A stretch of 64,000 nt of DNA. Origin: Effrenium voratum. Taxonomy: Eukaryota > Sar > Dinophyceae > Suessiales > Symbiodiniaceae. This document shows positions 45,405 through 55,498 of the stretch, piece after piece. The DNA lies in contig CAUJNA010001469.1 in NCBI GenBank assembly GCA_963377175.1, positions 495,001-559,000 of the forward strand, given 5' to 3'. A model generated the notes under the pieces. The model ran no database searches. It had not been told where the DNA came from and saw only the letters and a list, made by a program, of their open reading frames with translations. Both the position numbers and the translations under genes were made by a program. Position 1 is the first letter of the stretch. The number at the start of each line of letters is the position of its first letter.

Positions 45405-45929
45405 ATGGTGGAAACCGAAATCAATAATTATATCAATAAAAAATGCTACGACTGTTGCCACTTCAAAAAAGAAAATATGGAACTATATAAATTGAATTTA
45501 CCTAATGGAATAGTTAATAATGTTATTGATTATTCTTTGGACGAAGAAGATGTATGTAGAACGTGTAGAAGATGGAGACGATATCAAAATATAATAGGAA
45601 ATTGTTTGGCGTTTAAAAATATAGATGAAAGAAATGTTGAAGATGCAATATTGATATGTTTAACTGTGTATGAAAGACCACCTTACGATTATGTTAAACA
45701 GTTTCTTAAAATCAGCAAGAAAAAGTATGAAATGATTAATGACATATTATGGATGTTGATTTATTATAGTAAACCCGGCGTTGATGTAAACAAAGTCATA
45801 AAATCATATATTGAAAGTGAACAGTTTAATGTTAAAAATACAGTGAGAGATATTAATCTTATTTTTAAAATGATGTATGAAAGAGGTAAGATATATCAAT
45901 TAAATTATTATCCTGAACTTAAATTATAA
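45405..45929 (+). CDS. accessory cassette 2: Cys-rich protein, intact
   Basis: An intact 174-residue protein and the best copy of the family. Residues 14-18 (CYDCC) and about 51-54 (CRTC) form two Cys pairs suitable for one zinc site. The segment between, LYKLNLPNGIVNNVIDYSLD, resembles the Leu-Pro-x-x-Ile/Val start of F-box helices, often seen in accessory proteins of large DNA viruses. The C-terminal two thirds are helical with no known domain. An adaptor role in host ubiquitin pathways is possible but speculative. The gene has its own promoter element and 3' hairpin. Confidence 0.62.
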   Translation: MVETEINNYINKKCYDCCHFKKENMELYKLNLPNGIVNNVIDYSLDEEDVCRTCRRWRRYQNIIGNCLAFKNIDERNVEDAILICLTVYERPPYDYVKQFLKISKKKYEMINDILWMLIYYSKPGVDVNKVIKSYIESEQFNVKNTVRDINLIFKMMYERGKIYQLNYYPELKL

Positions 45930-45942
45930 TCATAATATAATA

Positions 45943-45968
45943 ATAACATGTAACATAATATATGTTAT
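45943..45968 (+). terminator. hairpin 3' of cassette 2
   Basis: ATAACAT and ATGTTAT arms lie 13 nt after the stop codon, in sequence nearly identical to that after cassette 1. Confidence 0.5.
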
Positions 45969-46010
45969 AATTATATTTCAATATGTAATTTTATTTCTTG
46001 TAAAAAAAGT

Positions 46011-46022
46011 ATTTAAAGAAAT
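46011..46022 (+). promoter_or_regulatory. ATTTAAAGAAAT promoter element, cassette 3
   Basis: ATTTAAAGAAAT followed by AAACACTATATATATTACA, ending 25 nt before the ATG at 46048. Confidence 0.6.
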
Positions 46023-46047
46023 AAACACTATATATATTACAGTGGAA

Positions 46048-46693
46048 ATGTTATTTAATTATTCAAAGTGCGAATGTTGTAAAACTACAAGGAATGATGT
46101 TAATATAACATTGTATAAGTTATTACCCGCCAATCTATGTAATAAAATAAGTGAATATGATATATATTGTAATCAATGCTGTATAACAAGAGACCTTGAA
46201 AAGTTTTTTGTTGGAGAACATAAGGATAAGGGATATACAAAGTTTCAATTACAATTGAAAATCTTTATGAGATATCAAAAATGATTTCCTGTATGTTTTT
46301 ACCATAAAATTGCTAGAGAGTCATTTGAAAAAGAAATTGATGAGTTCTTTAATAATAAAGATTTAATTAAGAGGTTTGGAGGGGCAAACGCAATTAAACC
46401 ATATAAAGCATTTGTTAAAAAATCGAGACATGTTTGAAGCGATTGATTGGCATTTATTAAATAAAGATAAAATAAACGAGGTCTTGAATGAATTTAGAAT
46501 AACTAAATATCATGTATGGTCTTACTACAACACTAAATATCAAGTATGGCTACTAGTTAATGTGTTTTTCTGGGAATATATTTATTCAATAATAGGAAAA
46601 TACAATATCAAATATATAGACATTGGTGATATTGATAAATATGTAGATTACATATTTGAAGACATTTTTCCTGACTATAAATGTAACCCATAA
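46048..46693 (+). pseudogene. accessory cassette 3: diverged Cys-rich protein, two breaks
   Basis: The N terminus (YSKCECCKTTRND, then LYKLLPANLCNKISEYDIYCNQCC) keeps the Cys pairs and the LYKL-LP-helix layout of the other cassettes but is otherwise diverged. A TGA at 46282-46284 interrupts the frame where a Trp codon would fit, and a six-A run near 46418-46424 shifts it again. Repaired, the frame would end at 46693, at the very edge of the right terminal repeat. Promoter and hairpin are shared with the other cassettes. Function unknown. Confidence 0.52.
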
Positions 46694-47211
46694 TTCTTAA
46701 TCATACTATAATAATAACATTTATACCCTTATATGTTATAATTATAATGTAAGTATAGCGTTTTATATATTGAAGATAAACTCCTACAAGGGACACCACG
46801 CCTATTAAAAATATATGATAAAAGTGATGAAACGAAGGAGGGGAGTGATGTTGTTGCTGTTCTATTTTTTGTCCGAGAAATGGACAAATCGTTTTTAGAC
46901 AGTTCGAATATTTTTTTGATGACAAATATTTTTTGCAATATATTTTGCTTTTTTTTTTAATGGATGAGGTGAGGAGATTGAGGAAATGACATTTTGAAGG
47001 GTAGTTGGTGAAATGAATGAGGCGAGGAGAAAGGAGAAAAGGATGGCGAAAAGTTTGGAAAAATGATGATAAAAAAACGGATGAGATGGACAGAAATGAA
47101 TGTAGAAAAATGATGAAAACGAATAAGGGTAGAAGATGGAAGATGAAAAAAAATGTAGGGGGGGGTGTATGTATGAAAGCAATTTATTGCTAGGCGAGGC
47201 CCCCGACTACT
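46689..47211. repeat. right terminal inverted repeat (~523 bp)
   Basis: The reverse complement matches 26057-26495 and 27101-27215 at the left end, including the terminal AGTAGTCGGGGGCCTCGCC, a C-run, a pyrimidine-rich TTTTCATC stretch and the inner AT-rich part. It lacks the zinc-finger insert. Differences are mostly homopolymer lengths plus a few substitutions. Confidence 0.92.
46714..46739 (+). terminator. hairpin 3' of cassette 3, inside the terminal repeat
   Basis: ATAACAT and ATGTTAT arms separated by TTATACCCTTAT. Since it lies in the inverted repeat, an equivalent hairpin exists at the left end (about 27170-27195). Confidence 0.5.
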
Positions 47212-47216
47212 GGATC
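47212..47216. repeat. target-site duplication, right copy (GGATC)
   Basis: Directly follows the final T of the right terminal repeat and matches 26052-26056. Confidence 0.85.
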
Positions 47217-47313
47217 TCCTCCCATTGATCCAGGAGTCGATTGCCCAATCAGTGGAGGATCAAACTTTTTTGGAAACCTGCCTGTTTGCCAAAGCCACAA
47301 TCATACTCCACCC

Positions 47314-47417
47314 AGTGCTTCCAGTTGCCACTATAGTAGGAAACCAGCGCAAGCCATCATGTAAAACCTACATGGAATACACCCTCCTTTAACACTCCAG
47401 TGGTAACTGGAAGCACT
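47314..47417. mobile_element. 104-bp inverted-repeat element, family A
   Basis: A 19-bp arm AGTGCTTCCAGTTGCCACT (47314-47332) pairs with 47399-47417 with one mismatch. The interior contains CTATAGTAGGAAACCAG and CATCATGTAAAACCTA. Related copies or fragments occur at 48712-48760, 54215-54320 and 55950-56000. MITE or introner-like; it lies only 100 bp from the virus insertion. Confidence 0.7.
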
Positions 47418-49331
47418 CGGCCAGATAGGTGAAGCTTGAGGGACACTTCAAACCAGAATTGTCTTGATTTCGACGTTGGGATTTAGTGCCATTTGCCTGA
47501 ATCTTTGACAGGGAGGGTCTTCCGTTGGAGTAGCGCCTTTTAGGGTTGTAGAAGGTGCAAATATGTTTCGTGTATCCTGGGGTTGGGCCAAATAAAGCTG
47601 GGTTGTTCATTGTCAATCCGCAATATGATGCCAGGTGTGCTTGTGGCGGTGTCCCATGGGCCCATGGGTTGCAGATGCGGAAAATCGGGATCTATTGCGA
47701 GCTGTCAACCACTTGGCCGAACTGAGCCCAATCAGTCTGTACCAAGAGCTTCACTCTTTTACCCAGATGGTCTTACAACTTGTAGGCTGACATGCCAACG
47801 CCCGGGACGCGCAGGTGGGTAAGGGACATTCCAGCCATGCTGATATCCTTTCTTCTACCTCTTTACTTGGTCTGGGGTGGACCGTTTTAGAGCCAGGTTT
47901 TGATTGCGACTCAAGCCAGCATCACGTCACGGTAGACACTTGTGGGAACATCTTGGACTTGCGACTATGCAGCGCGCACATGCTTCTCAGTCACTCACTG
48001 GCTTCAGGACGGGCAGGGAAGCCTTTGTAATTGTAATCATCAACATTGCCGGAGAACCTTTACGGACAGGCATGGCATTCCATGTCATTCCTTTCGGGAT
48101 CAAACCTATTTATCATGTTAGACACTGTCAATACTTGTATGCAACAGACACAGACTTTACATGATTTCCATTGTCCACTTGTTTGTTGTGCGCCAGAAAA
48201 AACGCGGGTCCCGAGTACCCCCTTAACGTTACCACCAAACCAAACCACCAATTGGGACCAGGTGAAATCACCCGGAAACGGTGCCCTTTTCGTTCCCCGG
48301 GAAATTCACTGGAGTTTCCAGGTCCTTTGCCAAAATCCACCAGACCCAGCAAATCGAATTTCTATCCATAGTAGCAGACATGCGACAGGGGATCGCCTGG
48401 AGGTTCGACGAGCGGCGGATATCTTTGTGTATCGGCATCCAGAGGCACTTGACGGAATTCTGGAACATAGAACATATTTTCGGCTTGCCTTTTGTAAGGG
48501 TACTCTTTGTGTGAAGAACGATCAAGAGGAACAACACAATTTTGCGGGTCCCCCCCAAAAAAAACACACCCATTCAAATCCTAGGCCTACGCTGGCCAAA
48601 GCCCTTTTGTTTGCAACGGGATCCCGTACGTTGCAGCCTTTGAACTGCTCCCGCAACCTTCATTGCCGTTTCAAAATATTAGTTTTGCCCTGTCTCAGTG
48701 GATCCAGGCGTTTCACCACTATAGTAGGTAAGGGAAAACCATGACGTAAAACAAAGAGGTATACAGAGGGGTTGCCTACCATGTTGGTTTCGCAGGCAGT
48801 CTATTGTTTGTCACTACTGGAAAGTTGTTGTTTTTGTTTCTAGGGCACGTATCTGCACAATGATGTATTTTTTTGCGGGCATCCACCTGATGCCGATTCT
48901 TTTGAGATACCCCCCTGCTTCCAATACCATCCAATGCCCCCCCCCACCCCTCATTGGTTAGGGTATGATGTTAGCCCATGACTAGACAAGGAGGTACTTG
49001 CCATGGAGAACCACGTCTTTCACCATATACCCCAGTGGGTATTTCAAATCGGTATTGGTGTGGGGGGAGATGAAGTATGCCTTCTTGGCATTCTGCTCCG
49101 CAATCCCCAATAATCGAACTTGCGAGTGGCTTAGTCTCACCTGGTCAGCTTGTGCATCCGTATCTTCAACATGGTTGTGGGTTGAACATGGACAAAGTAG
49201 TCACAATGTCGCCCATTGGCATGACACGAACAAGTAGCCCAAACCCGACTTCACACCAAAAGTCTTGTGTCAACTGATGCAAACACTTTTAAGCCAGTGC
49301 TTACTTTCGGCCTAAACCCCTGCTGTCAAGT
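47418..49331. other. host sequence without a recognisable gene
   Basis: Mixed unique sequence with a family A fragment near 48712. An open frame at 48046-48744 (232 codons, plus) has no recognised motif and is crossed by opposing frames; I do not call it a gene. Confidence 0.4.
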
Positions 49332-49453
49332 TCAAGGGCATTTTCAAGGATGGGTTTTGGAGGTATCATACGTTATATAAGCGTGTAAGGCAGTATGTAC
49401 CCCAAACATAAGTCTATACCACACCTCCAAAACCCAACTGACAATGCCCTTGA
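49332..49453. mobile_element. 122-bp inverted-repeat element, family B
   Basis: Arms of about 32 bp (starting TCAAGGGCATT at 49332 and ending AATGCCCTTGA at 49453) pair with a few mismatches, including TGGGTTTTGGAGGT. The loop contains GTGTAAGGCAGTATGTACC. A diverged second copy lies at about 52336-52478. Confidence 0.65.
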
Positions 49454-50560
49454 TAGTTTACCTGAATTTTATGGTTCAACACCCCATTCCACGTTGAACC
49501 TTCGTTGGTCCCCATGCGACAAACGCATGATTCCTGCCGTTGATCTTCGCCAACCTGGCCTTGGCACTAGAAGAAAATCGTTCTGCTTCTTTGTCGGCAG
49601 CGGGGCCTGCGCTTCGAGAACTTGAAAGGTAAGCATCGGCTGAGCCAGCTGTGGGGGTAGGCTCGACTACGCGAAATGGCCTATGATTCTTCCGTTTGCT
49701 TAAAAATAAGTGTTATTTTCCCTATAGTTGGGTTTTAAAGGGAATCCATCACTAGTGGGAATCTGCTTATTTTCCCCGGGGGCTTAAGCAAATGGAAGAT
49801 TCTTCCCCAGGAAGCTTTGGGGTCTTTGCCTTCGGCTCCGGAGTTCAGAGCGGCTCCGGGCGGAAGTCCCAGAGAAAGGGGGTTGCTGTTGAAGATACCG
49901 ATGCAAACCCTTCCCCCGAACCCCAGGCTTCGTGGAAGTGGGGGCTTCCTTTGCGACCAGTCGCTGGATTCTAAGACCTGTAAATTGGGCAATGGCTCCA
50001 AAAGAGTTCTGGTCGCCTGAGATGGGCCAACAAGAGGTTGCTCAAACAATAGCGGCTCTAAGCATGTTCAACACCAACGATCTTCGTGTGTATGTGCGTG
50101 TGGTTCTTCCGAACGCATTCAGCAATGGAGTTTGGGAACCTTTCCGCATTTTTTTGTTTTATATATATTAAAAACAAAACAATCGTTTGCGTTACACACT
50201 GCAAGAATGTGAGCCACACTCAAAACCTGTTCAACCAAGCGGTTTGTTTTGGGGAGGCTAAAAAGGACAGTCCCAACCCAGACGAGATTTCCGGCCGCTT
50301 GTTTCAGTTTAGGGGGGTGTCCCCGGGTTTGGAGGGAACACTGCCCGTTAATAGGGGTTGATTAATACGGGGTCAGCATTAACCGCAGCCAAGAAGGTGA
50401 CCCTTAGTTGGTTTGGATTGGCTCGGCTTGGGATTTGAGTGGCTCGGATTGGGATTTTGAGTTTCTGGTGCTTGAGGGAAAGAGGGAACCAACCCTCCCC
50501 CCCCCCCCCCCGGATTTTTTTGGCAGCCGACACCACCTCTCAGCTCTCGGGTGGGGCAAG
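49454..50560. other. host sequence, possible exon near 49530-49627
   Basis: A stretch ending ...CGAGAACTTGAAAG|GTAAGC reads ALEENRSASLSAAG in one frame and has a canonical GT donor. Its acceptor and phase are unclear, so I do not call an exon. A C-run occurs near 50500. Confidence 0.3.
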
Positions 50561-50617
50561 GAGCAGCTGAAAACGCACCAGTTGGCGCAAGATGAGCTCT
50601 CCCAGAACTTGAGCCAG
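50561..50617 (+). CDS. putative host coiled-coil exon (57 bp, phase 0)
   Basis: The block follows GGGGCAAG|G and ends CAG|GC. It encodes 19 residues, EQLKTHQLAQDELSQNLSQ, strongly helical and Gln/Glu/Leu-rich with heptad spacing. Acceptor, donor and phase match the other small blocks downstream on the same strand, suggesting one long host gene. Too short to identify a family. Confidence 0.45.
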
Positions 50618-50689
50618 GCGGGCTATGGGGAACCCCGGCGAAGTTGATTTTATATGTTTATCATGGCCAAGGATTCCATTATGAGAAAA

Positions 50690-51230
50690 AAGAGAGATTC
50701 CTCTGAATATGGTGGTTCTGTTAACATGCATTCCCAGAAAACGAAGAGAGATTCCTCTAAATATGGTGGTTCTGTTAACATGCATTCCCAGAAAACGAAG
50801 AGAGATTCCTCTAAATATGGTGGTTTAACATGCATTCCCAGAAAACGAAGAGATATTCCTCTAAATATGGTGGTTCTGTTAACATGCATTCCCAGAAAAC
50901 GAAGAGAGATTCCTCTAAATATGGTGGTTCTGTTAACATGTATTCCCAGAAAACGAAGAGAGATTCCTCTAAATATGGTGGTTCTGTTAACATGTATTCC
51001 CAGAAAACGAAGAGATTACTCTAAATATGGTGGTTCTATTACGTAACATGGATTCCCAGAAAACGAAGAGATTTCTCTAAATATGGTGGTTCTATTAACA
51101 TGGATCCCCAGAAAAGGGAGATATTCCTCTAAACATGGCGGTTCTATTAACATGGATTCCCAGAAAAAGAAGAGGTTCCTCTCAATATGGTAGTTCTATT
51201 AGCATAGGTTTTCAAAAAGAAGAGTAAAAC
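50690..51230. repeat. 54-bp minisatellite, about ten units
   Basis: Units contain GATTCCTCTAAATATGGTGG, TTCTGTTAACATGCATTCCC and AGAAAACGAAGAGA. Early units are nearly identical; later ones lose bases and drift (GCATT to GTATT to GGATT). Repeat-derived open frames on both strands are not genes. Confidence 0.93.
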
Positions 51231-52335
51231 AAAATTGCTCTATGAGTATGGTGGTTTTTAGGGCTCCATGTCAGTTTGCAGGGGAGTTGATCGGGGGGGT
51301 GTCCAATTCCTTGGTGCAGACCAATTTTGCAGGGCACGCCCTCTAGGTGCAAATTAATCCGGGTCAACACTAGGTGAGAGAGACACCCTCCAGGCGTTTC
51401 GCAACTATACCAGGTACAACCCTTCGATATGTTTACCTCCTTTGGGCAGTGATTAGTAAGGGGCCGGTCCCCCAAGTTGTTTCCAGATCTACTTGTTATC
51501 CTTTCCCAATACTCGCTTTTTTAGTGTAGTTGTATTTTGAAAGCCCATGTTCCCTTTTGCATCATGTTTGATCAGAGTTTGACGTGGATCCCGTCCGAAC
51601 AAAACAAATCGAGGGGTCTGTGTGTTCACTATGGGGCCAGGTCCATACATGGACCCTTCCCCTATAGACACTCCCGACGGTCTGGGACGAATCGCCTAAG
51701 TGCTTAGCCGGGATTGTAGCTCAAAGTCATGGTTGTAAGTCCGCGAAGGGTTACTAACCAACCATTTGACACCCCCTGCACCCAACGTAGGAGGTCAACC
51801 CCTGACTTTATAAGGAGGCATGTCCGTTAAGAAAAACCTGGCTGTAAGAGACACTTAAAAATGCGGGTATTGGGAGTACGTAGGGATTGGGAGCATACTT
51901 TAGTGGAGAATTAATTGAACTCGTGTATAAGTTATAAGGATTGGACAATTAGAAGAATGCGGGGCCAGTGATAATTTGTCAAACTTTTCAAGACATTGTC
52001 AGACTATGGACATTTGTTATTGATTGAACTTTATCGGATTTGATGGCAGTTTCTAAAGAATAAGCATGGGAGTTTATAGTTCATTGAACTTTATCATGTT
52101 TGATTGGACATTACCACAATATGATAATATCTAAATAAACAGCATCACATTTGATGGGACATTATGGTAGCATATGTGATTCAACAAAGAATTCCTGGAT
52201 CACTTAGTCTGGAAACTATCGTGAGCAAGTGTTGTTGCTGGCTGAGGCCTAGGGGGCGAATAGGCTTGGGGCAATGGGGTTCCTTCTGGGTGCCTTTGTC
52301 CGGATCCCAGTACGTTGGCTTTTAAAGGGCAGCTC
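51231..52335. other. host sequence without a recognisable gene
   Basis: Becomes AT-rich from about 51890 to 52200, with loosely repeated TGGACATT/TTGAACTTTATC phrases. Nothing else is recognised. Confidence 0.4.
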
Positions 52336-52478
52336 CCTTGACATTCTCTGGTATGGGTTTTAGAGGTATGCGTTGGATGCTTACATACCATCTAGCGCTT
52401 GTAAGGCAGTATATACCACATAGAATAAATGGTATGTATGGAACCTCCACACCTCCAGAAGAAAAGTGCCCTTGAGTA
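52336..52478. mobile_element. diverged family B inverted-repeat element
   Basis: Shares GGGTTTTAGAGGTATG and CTTGTAAGGCAGTATATACC with the 49332 element. Its right side reads ACACCTCCAGAAG...GTGCCCTTGA. Arms are imperfect. Confidence 0.5.
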
Positions 52479-52815
52479 AAGCCACGTTTACTTGATATGA
52501 TGAACCAGGTTTTCCTTCGGCAAAACAACACCTCCTTTTGTTAGGAATACCTTTGCCTCGCTTGCCTAAAGCCGACCTTTTAACCTTTGCTTTTTCCCTT
52601 TTGGTCTATTTCGAGAGGTTCCAACAGGTGATCACTCAGGTACCCCTTGATTGGTGGTTTGGATTGGTGGTTGGGGACTTAAACCCCTGGTTTTTGTAGA
52701 GGGCAAATCGGAACCCACCCCAGAACCTCCCACCCATCCAAACCACCAATTAGGGGCAAACTGAATCACGCTGCATTTCCCGCTGAAAGGGCAAGTGACG
52801 TGGGGCGTCTCGCAG

Positions 52816-52893
52816 GAGGCCTCCCGCGCCACTGCTGCGGAGGAAGGCTTGCAGCGCACCGCCGAAGGTCTGGCGGCGCAGCTGGCGCAGCAG
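52816..52893 (+). CDS. putative host coiled-coil exon (78 bp, phase 0)
   Basis: Follows GTCTCGCAG|G and ends CAG|GC. The 26 residues (EASRATAAEEGLQRTAEGLA then AQLAQQ) form an Ala/Glu/Gln-rich amphipathic helix. GC-rich codons stand out against the surrounding intron-like sequence. Confidence 0.55.
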
Positions 52894-54060
52894 GCCTCGA
52901 GAAGTCATCGAAGCCGAAGCCGAAACACAAGCGTTTGGGAGTGGAGTTCATGGGGATTTGGCTGTGGGTTATGTATGCACATAGTTTATTGTAAGAAAGT
53001 AAGTGTCTTAAGTTACATGCATAGATATACAAAGGCATCCGCCAGACTGCCCCACGCGGGATGATCAGACATAGCAACCATGCATGGCTATTAGTGCTTT
53101 GGGCACCCAGTTGCGGGGGTGGTTCCCAGCGCCTGGCATCGAGTCATATTCGGCGCAGCTCCGTCCGGTCTACGTCGACGAGGTGGATTGCCCTGTGGCT
53201 CAAACGCTGGGGTCGGATCAAGACTTATATCGGGGGAGGGCAACTTGGCGGAAGGTGTGACGCAACGCTTGTAGCCTTGCCATCGTGGTTGCCTTTTTCA
53301 GGACTCTTGTTTCAACAGCGACAAGGACTCAGAATTCGTTGCTTGGCCATGTAGTGGACCATTGCGTCAGGTTCGGGACTTCGCAATTGGACAAGGAAAG
53401 CGTATGCCGGTGCGAACCTTTTTGGAGCCCTTGCAAAGGACCAAGTCAAATCCCATTGCTTTGGGCAGCAATCGTTGACCAGGATGATTCAAACGGGGGA
53501 GAATTAGGGGTGCAACTCCTGCAAACTTGATTCGGTTCCTCTCCAATGTGAGTTTTTCTCTTCTCCAAGCCTATTTTGTGATTTTCGGGTAGTAAGCTCT
53601 CCATTTTTCTGGACACGGGAGGATTGGACCCTTTTCCCACGACAGCCAATCACCGCATCAAATTCCCCTGAATCGCCTTCAACATCAAGTTCAGTCACGA
53701 AACTATAGCGAGTAACAATAACTTAGCATAGCCACTTACAGCCACCACACAAATAGGGAGATTAGGACATGGATGGGACATTTGGGGAGCCTTGTGCTAA
53801 CTGTCCCAGTTGCCCAGTGCTGCCCTTTTTTCCTTTTTTTTTGGAAGGGTTCCCCTTCAATGTCAACCAGCCCAAAAAAGGATGCCCTTGTCTTCCGTGG
53901 CCACTGGGCATCTGAGCTGTTAGTCACATGAACACGGTTTTAAATCTGTCTCTTGCTGATTCTCCTGTAAGACCACAATTTTTATTTATTTTTGGGGTAC
54001 CAACTCCAAACAAAGGACGCGACACCTGCATGATTTTTCGGGGCCGCTGGGGCGCCGGAG

Positions 54061-54096
54061 GGCGGCGAGCAGCTCGCCATGGCGGAGCGGAGCAAG
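54061..54096 (+). CDS. putative host micro-exon (36 bp, phase 0)
   Basis: Follows GCCGGAG|G and ends AAG|GC, encoding GGEQLAMAERSK. It fits the splice and phase pattern of the neighbouring blocks but is very short, so chance is a real alternative. Confidence 0.3.
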
Positions 54097-54214
54097 GCCT
54101 GTCGTATTATCGCGGCGTGTTGCCCCGCCTTTTTTCCCTTCATCCCCTTTTCAGTTTCAACAGTTTTGGCGGAACGCAGCCAGGCTTACCCATTCTTTCA
54201 ATTAAATGGCACAC

Positions 54215-54320
54215 AGTGCTTCCACGCGAGCCACTGTACTAGATAATCAGGTGACATCATCATGTAAAGCCTAGTGGTAAGGATCCCTCGTTACTGACTA
54301 TAGTGATATCTGGAAGCACT
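54215..54320. mobile_element. diverged family A inverted-repeat element
   Basis: AGTGCTTCCA (54215-54224) and TGGAAGCACT (54311-54320) form the arms. The interior retains CATCATGTAAAGCCTA, as in the 47314 copy. Confidence 0.55.
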
Positions 54321-55438
54321 GGTCATGCTGATATGTTTGCCTGCTTGCGGTTTTCCCTTCATTTCCCCTTTCCACCAACATGAAGTTCTTGCAGGGGGTA
54401 AATCTGCCTGAACCTTATCAGAGGTGTCCGGTTGGCCTTCCCAACGTGTTGCTTTTGCTGCGCTTCACCTGTGGAGTGGGGGCAACCCGAAAAGCGCGAA
54501 TTGGCTTTTACTGATTGCACTTTTACTACTATAAGGCTCTATGGCTATGTCTTGGCGGCCCTCAACAAGGGATTGCGCAAACGAGGTGTTTCCCGGGCAA
54601 TCAATTTTTGGGTAGCGCACACCTCTCAGCACATCCGGTTTATCAGGCTGCTTTGGGCTGTTTTGTTTCTGCCTGAAACCGCCTGAAATCTAAACCCAGT
54701 ACGACGTCCCCCGCCATAGGGCCGAAACGTGCAACCTTGCCGGAACGCAGTGCGTAGACAGAAGCGGGCAAAGTCAAAGCTTGAACAAGTGTTTCTGCGC
54801 CATCACAGCGCTGTAGCTCCAACTTTCAAGCTGGGAGCACTTACTCTTTCGTTTCAAACTGACACGTCCTGCTTCAGCAGCTCAGCATGATCAAAGGCAC
54901 TGCTCCAGTTGTCCCAGGAAAAGGAGGGAAATAAATGGAGCGGTGAGCGCGTTTCGCATACAGGCGACTCATGCACTCGTGGACCTTATAGGGACGCCCA
55001 GTTGCCTTTGTTTCTCAGATTTCCCTCTAAAATCAACAGCCAAAGCAGGGCCTCTGGCTCCAGTTTCACCATCATGAGGGCCTGGTGATTTATTTTCGTG
55101 GCAACAAGCAGGGCGCGGAATTGGAACCATTGGTCACCAGCCAACAAAAGGAACAGTTTCAATATATGGGTATGGCTCAAAATTAAACAGGAGGGGTCGC
55201 GCAGGTTTTGATCCATGTTTCCACTTACCAGGGCAACCCATTTGGAGTACCTATTTTTGACCCACAGCCATATGGCCATGGGTCAAAATCCCGTACCCCC
55301 CCTTAACATCCCAATCCCCACTAAAATAGGTTCTAAAATGGGTGGTGCACCTACCCCAAAACGGCACCACTGGTTTTGACCCCCATATATTTCCATATGT
55401 TTCACCAGCGAGCCCCCTTCCAATGGCTGGGGCACCAG

Positions 55439-55498
55439 CCGGAGGAGCTGGCCGCGCTGATGGAGCAGGGCCACGCCGAGGCGAAGGCCTCCCAAGAG
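55439..55498 (+). CDS. putative host coiled-coil exon (60 bp, phase 0)
   Basis: Follows GGCACCAG and encodes PEELAALMEQGHAEAKASQE, ending GAG|GC; a GT donor three bases on (GCGAG|GT) is an alternative in another phase. Ala/Glu-rich helix like its neighbours. The acceptor is followed by C rather than G, unlike the others. Confidence 0.45.

Larger units (their letters stand above)
26057..47211. mobile_element. integrated Polinton-like virus / virophage-like element, ~21.2 kb
   Basis: The element is delimited by matching terminal inverted repeats that begin AGTAGTCGGGGG and end CCCCCGACTACT, and by a 5-bp target duplication. It is visibly AT-richer than both flanks and densely coding, in contrast to them. 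It carries the morphogenesis set that defines the group (major and minor capsid proteins, packaging ATPase) and an rve integrase. It also has a lipase, a fibre, a methyltransferase and a polymerase-helicase gene. No adenovirus-type maturation protease was recognised. Most core genes are interrupted, so this copy is probably inactive, unless the breaks are sequencing errors. Confidence 0.93.

Noticed and set aside
27205..46693. Genetic-code reassignment (TAA/TAG as Gln) to explain in-frame stops
   Set aside because: The same element's intact genes end at TAA or TAG at sensible places, Gln is normally encoded by CAA/CAG, and one interrupting stop is TGA; damage or sequencing error is simpler.
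48046..48744. 232-codon plus-strand open frame
   Set aside because: No motif, implausible composition and strong competing frames on the other strand.
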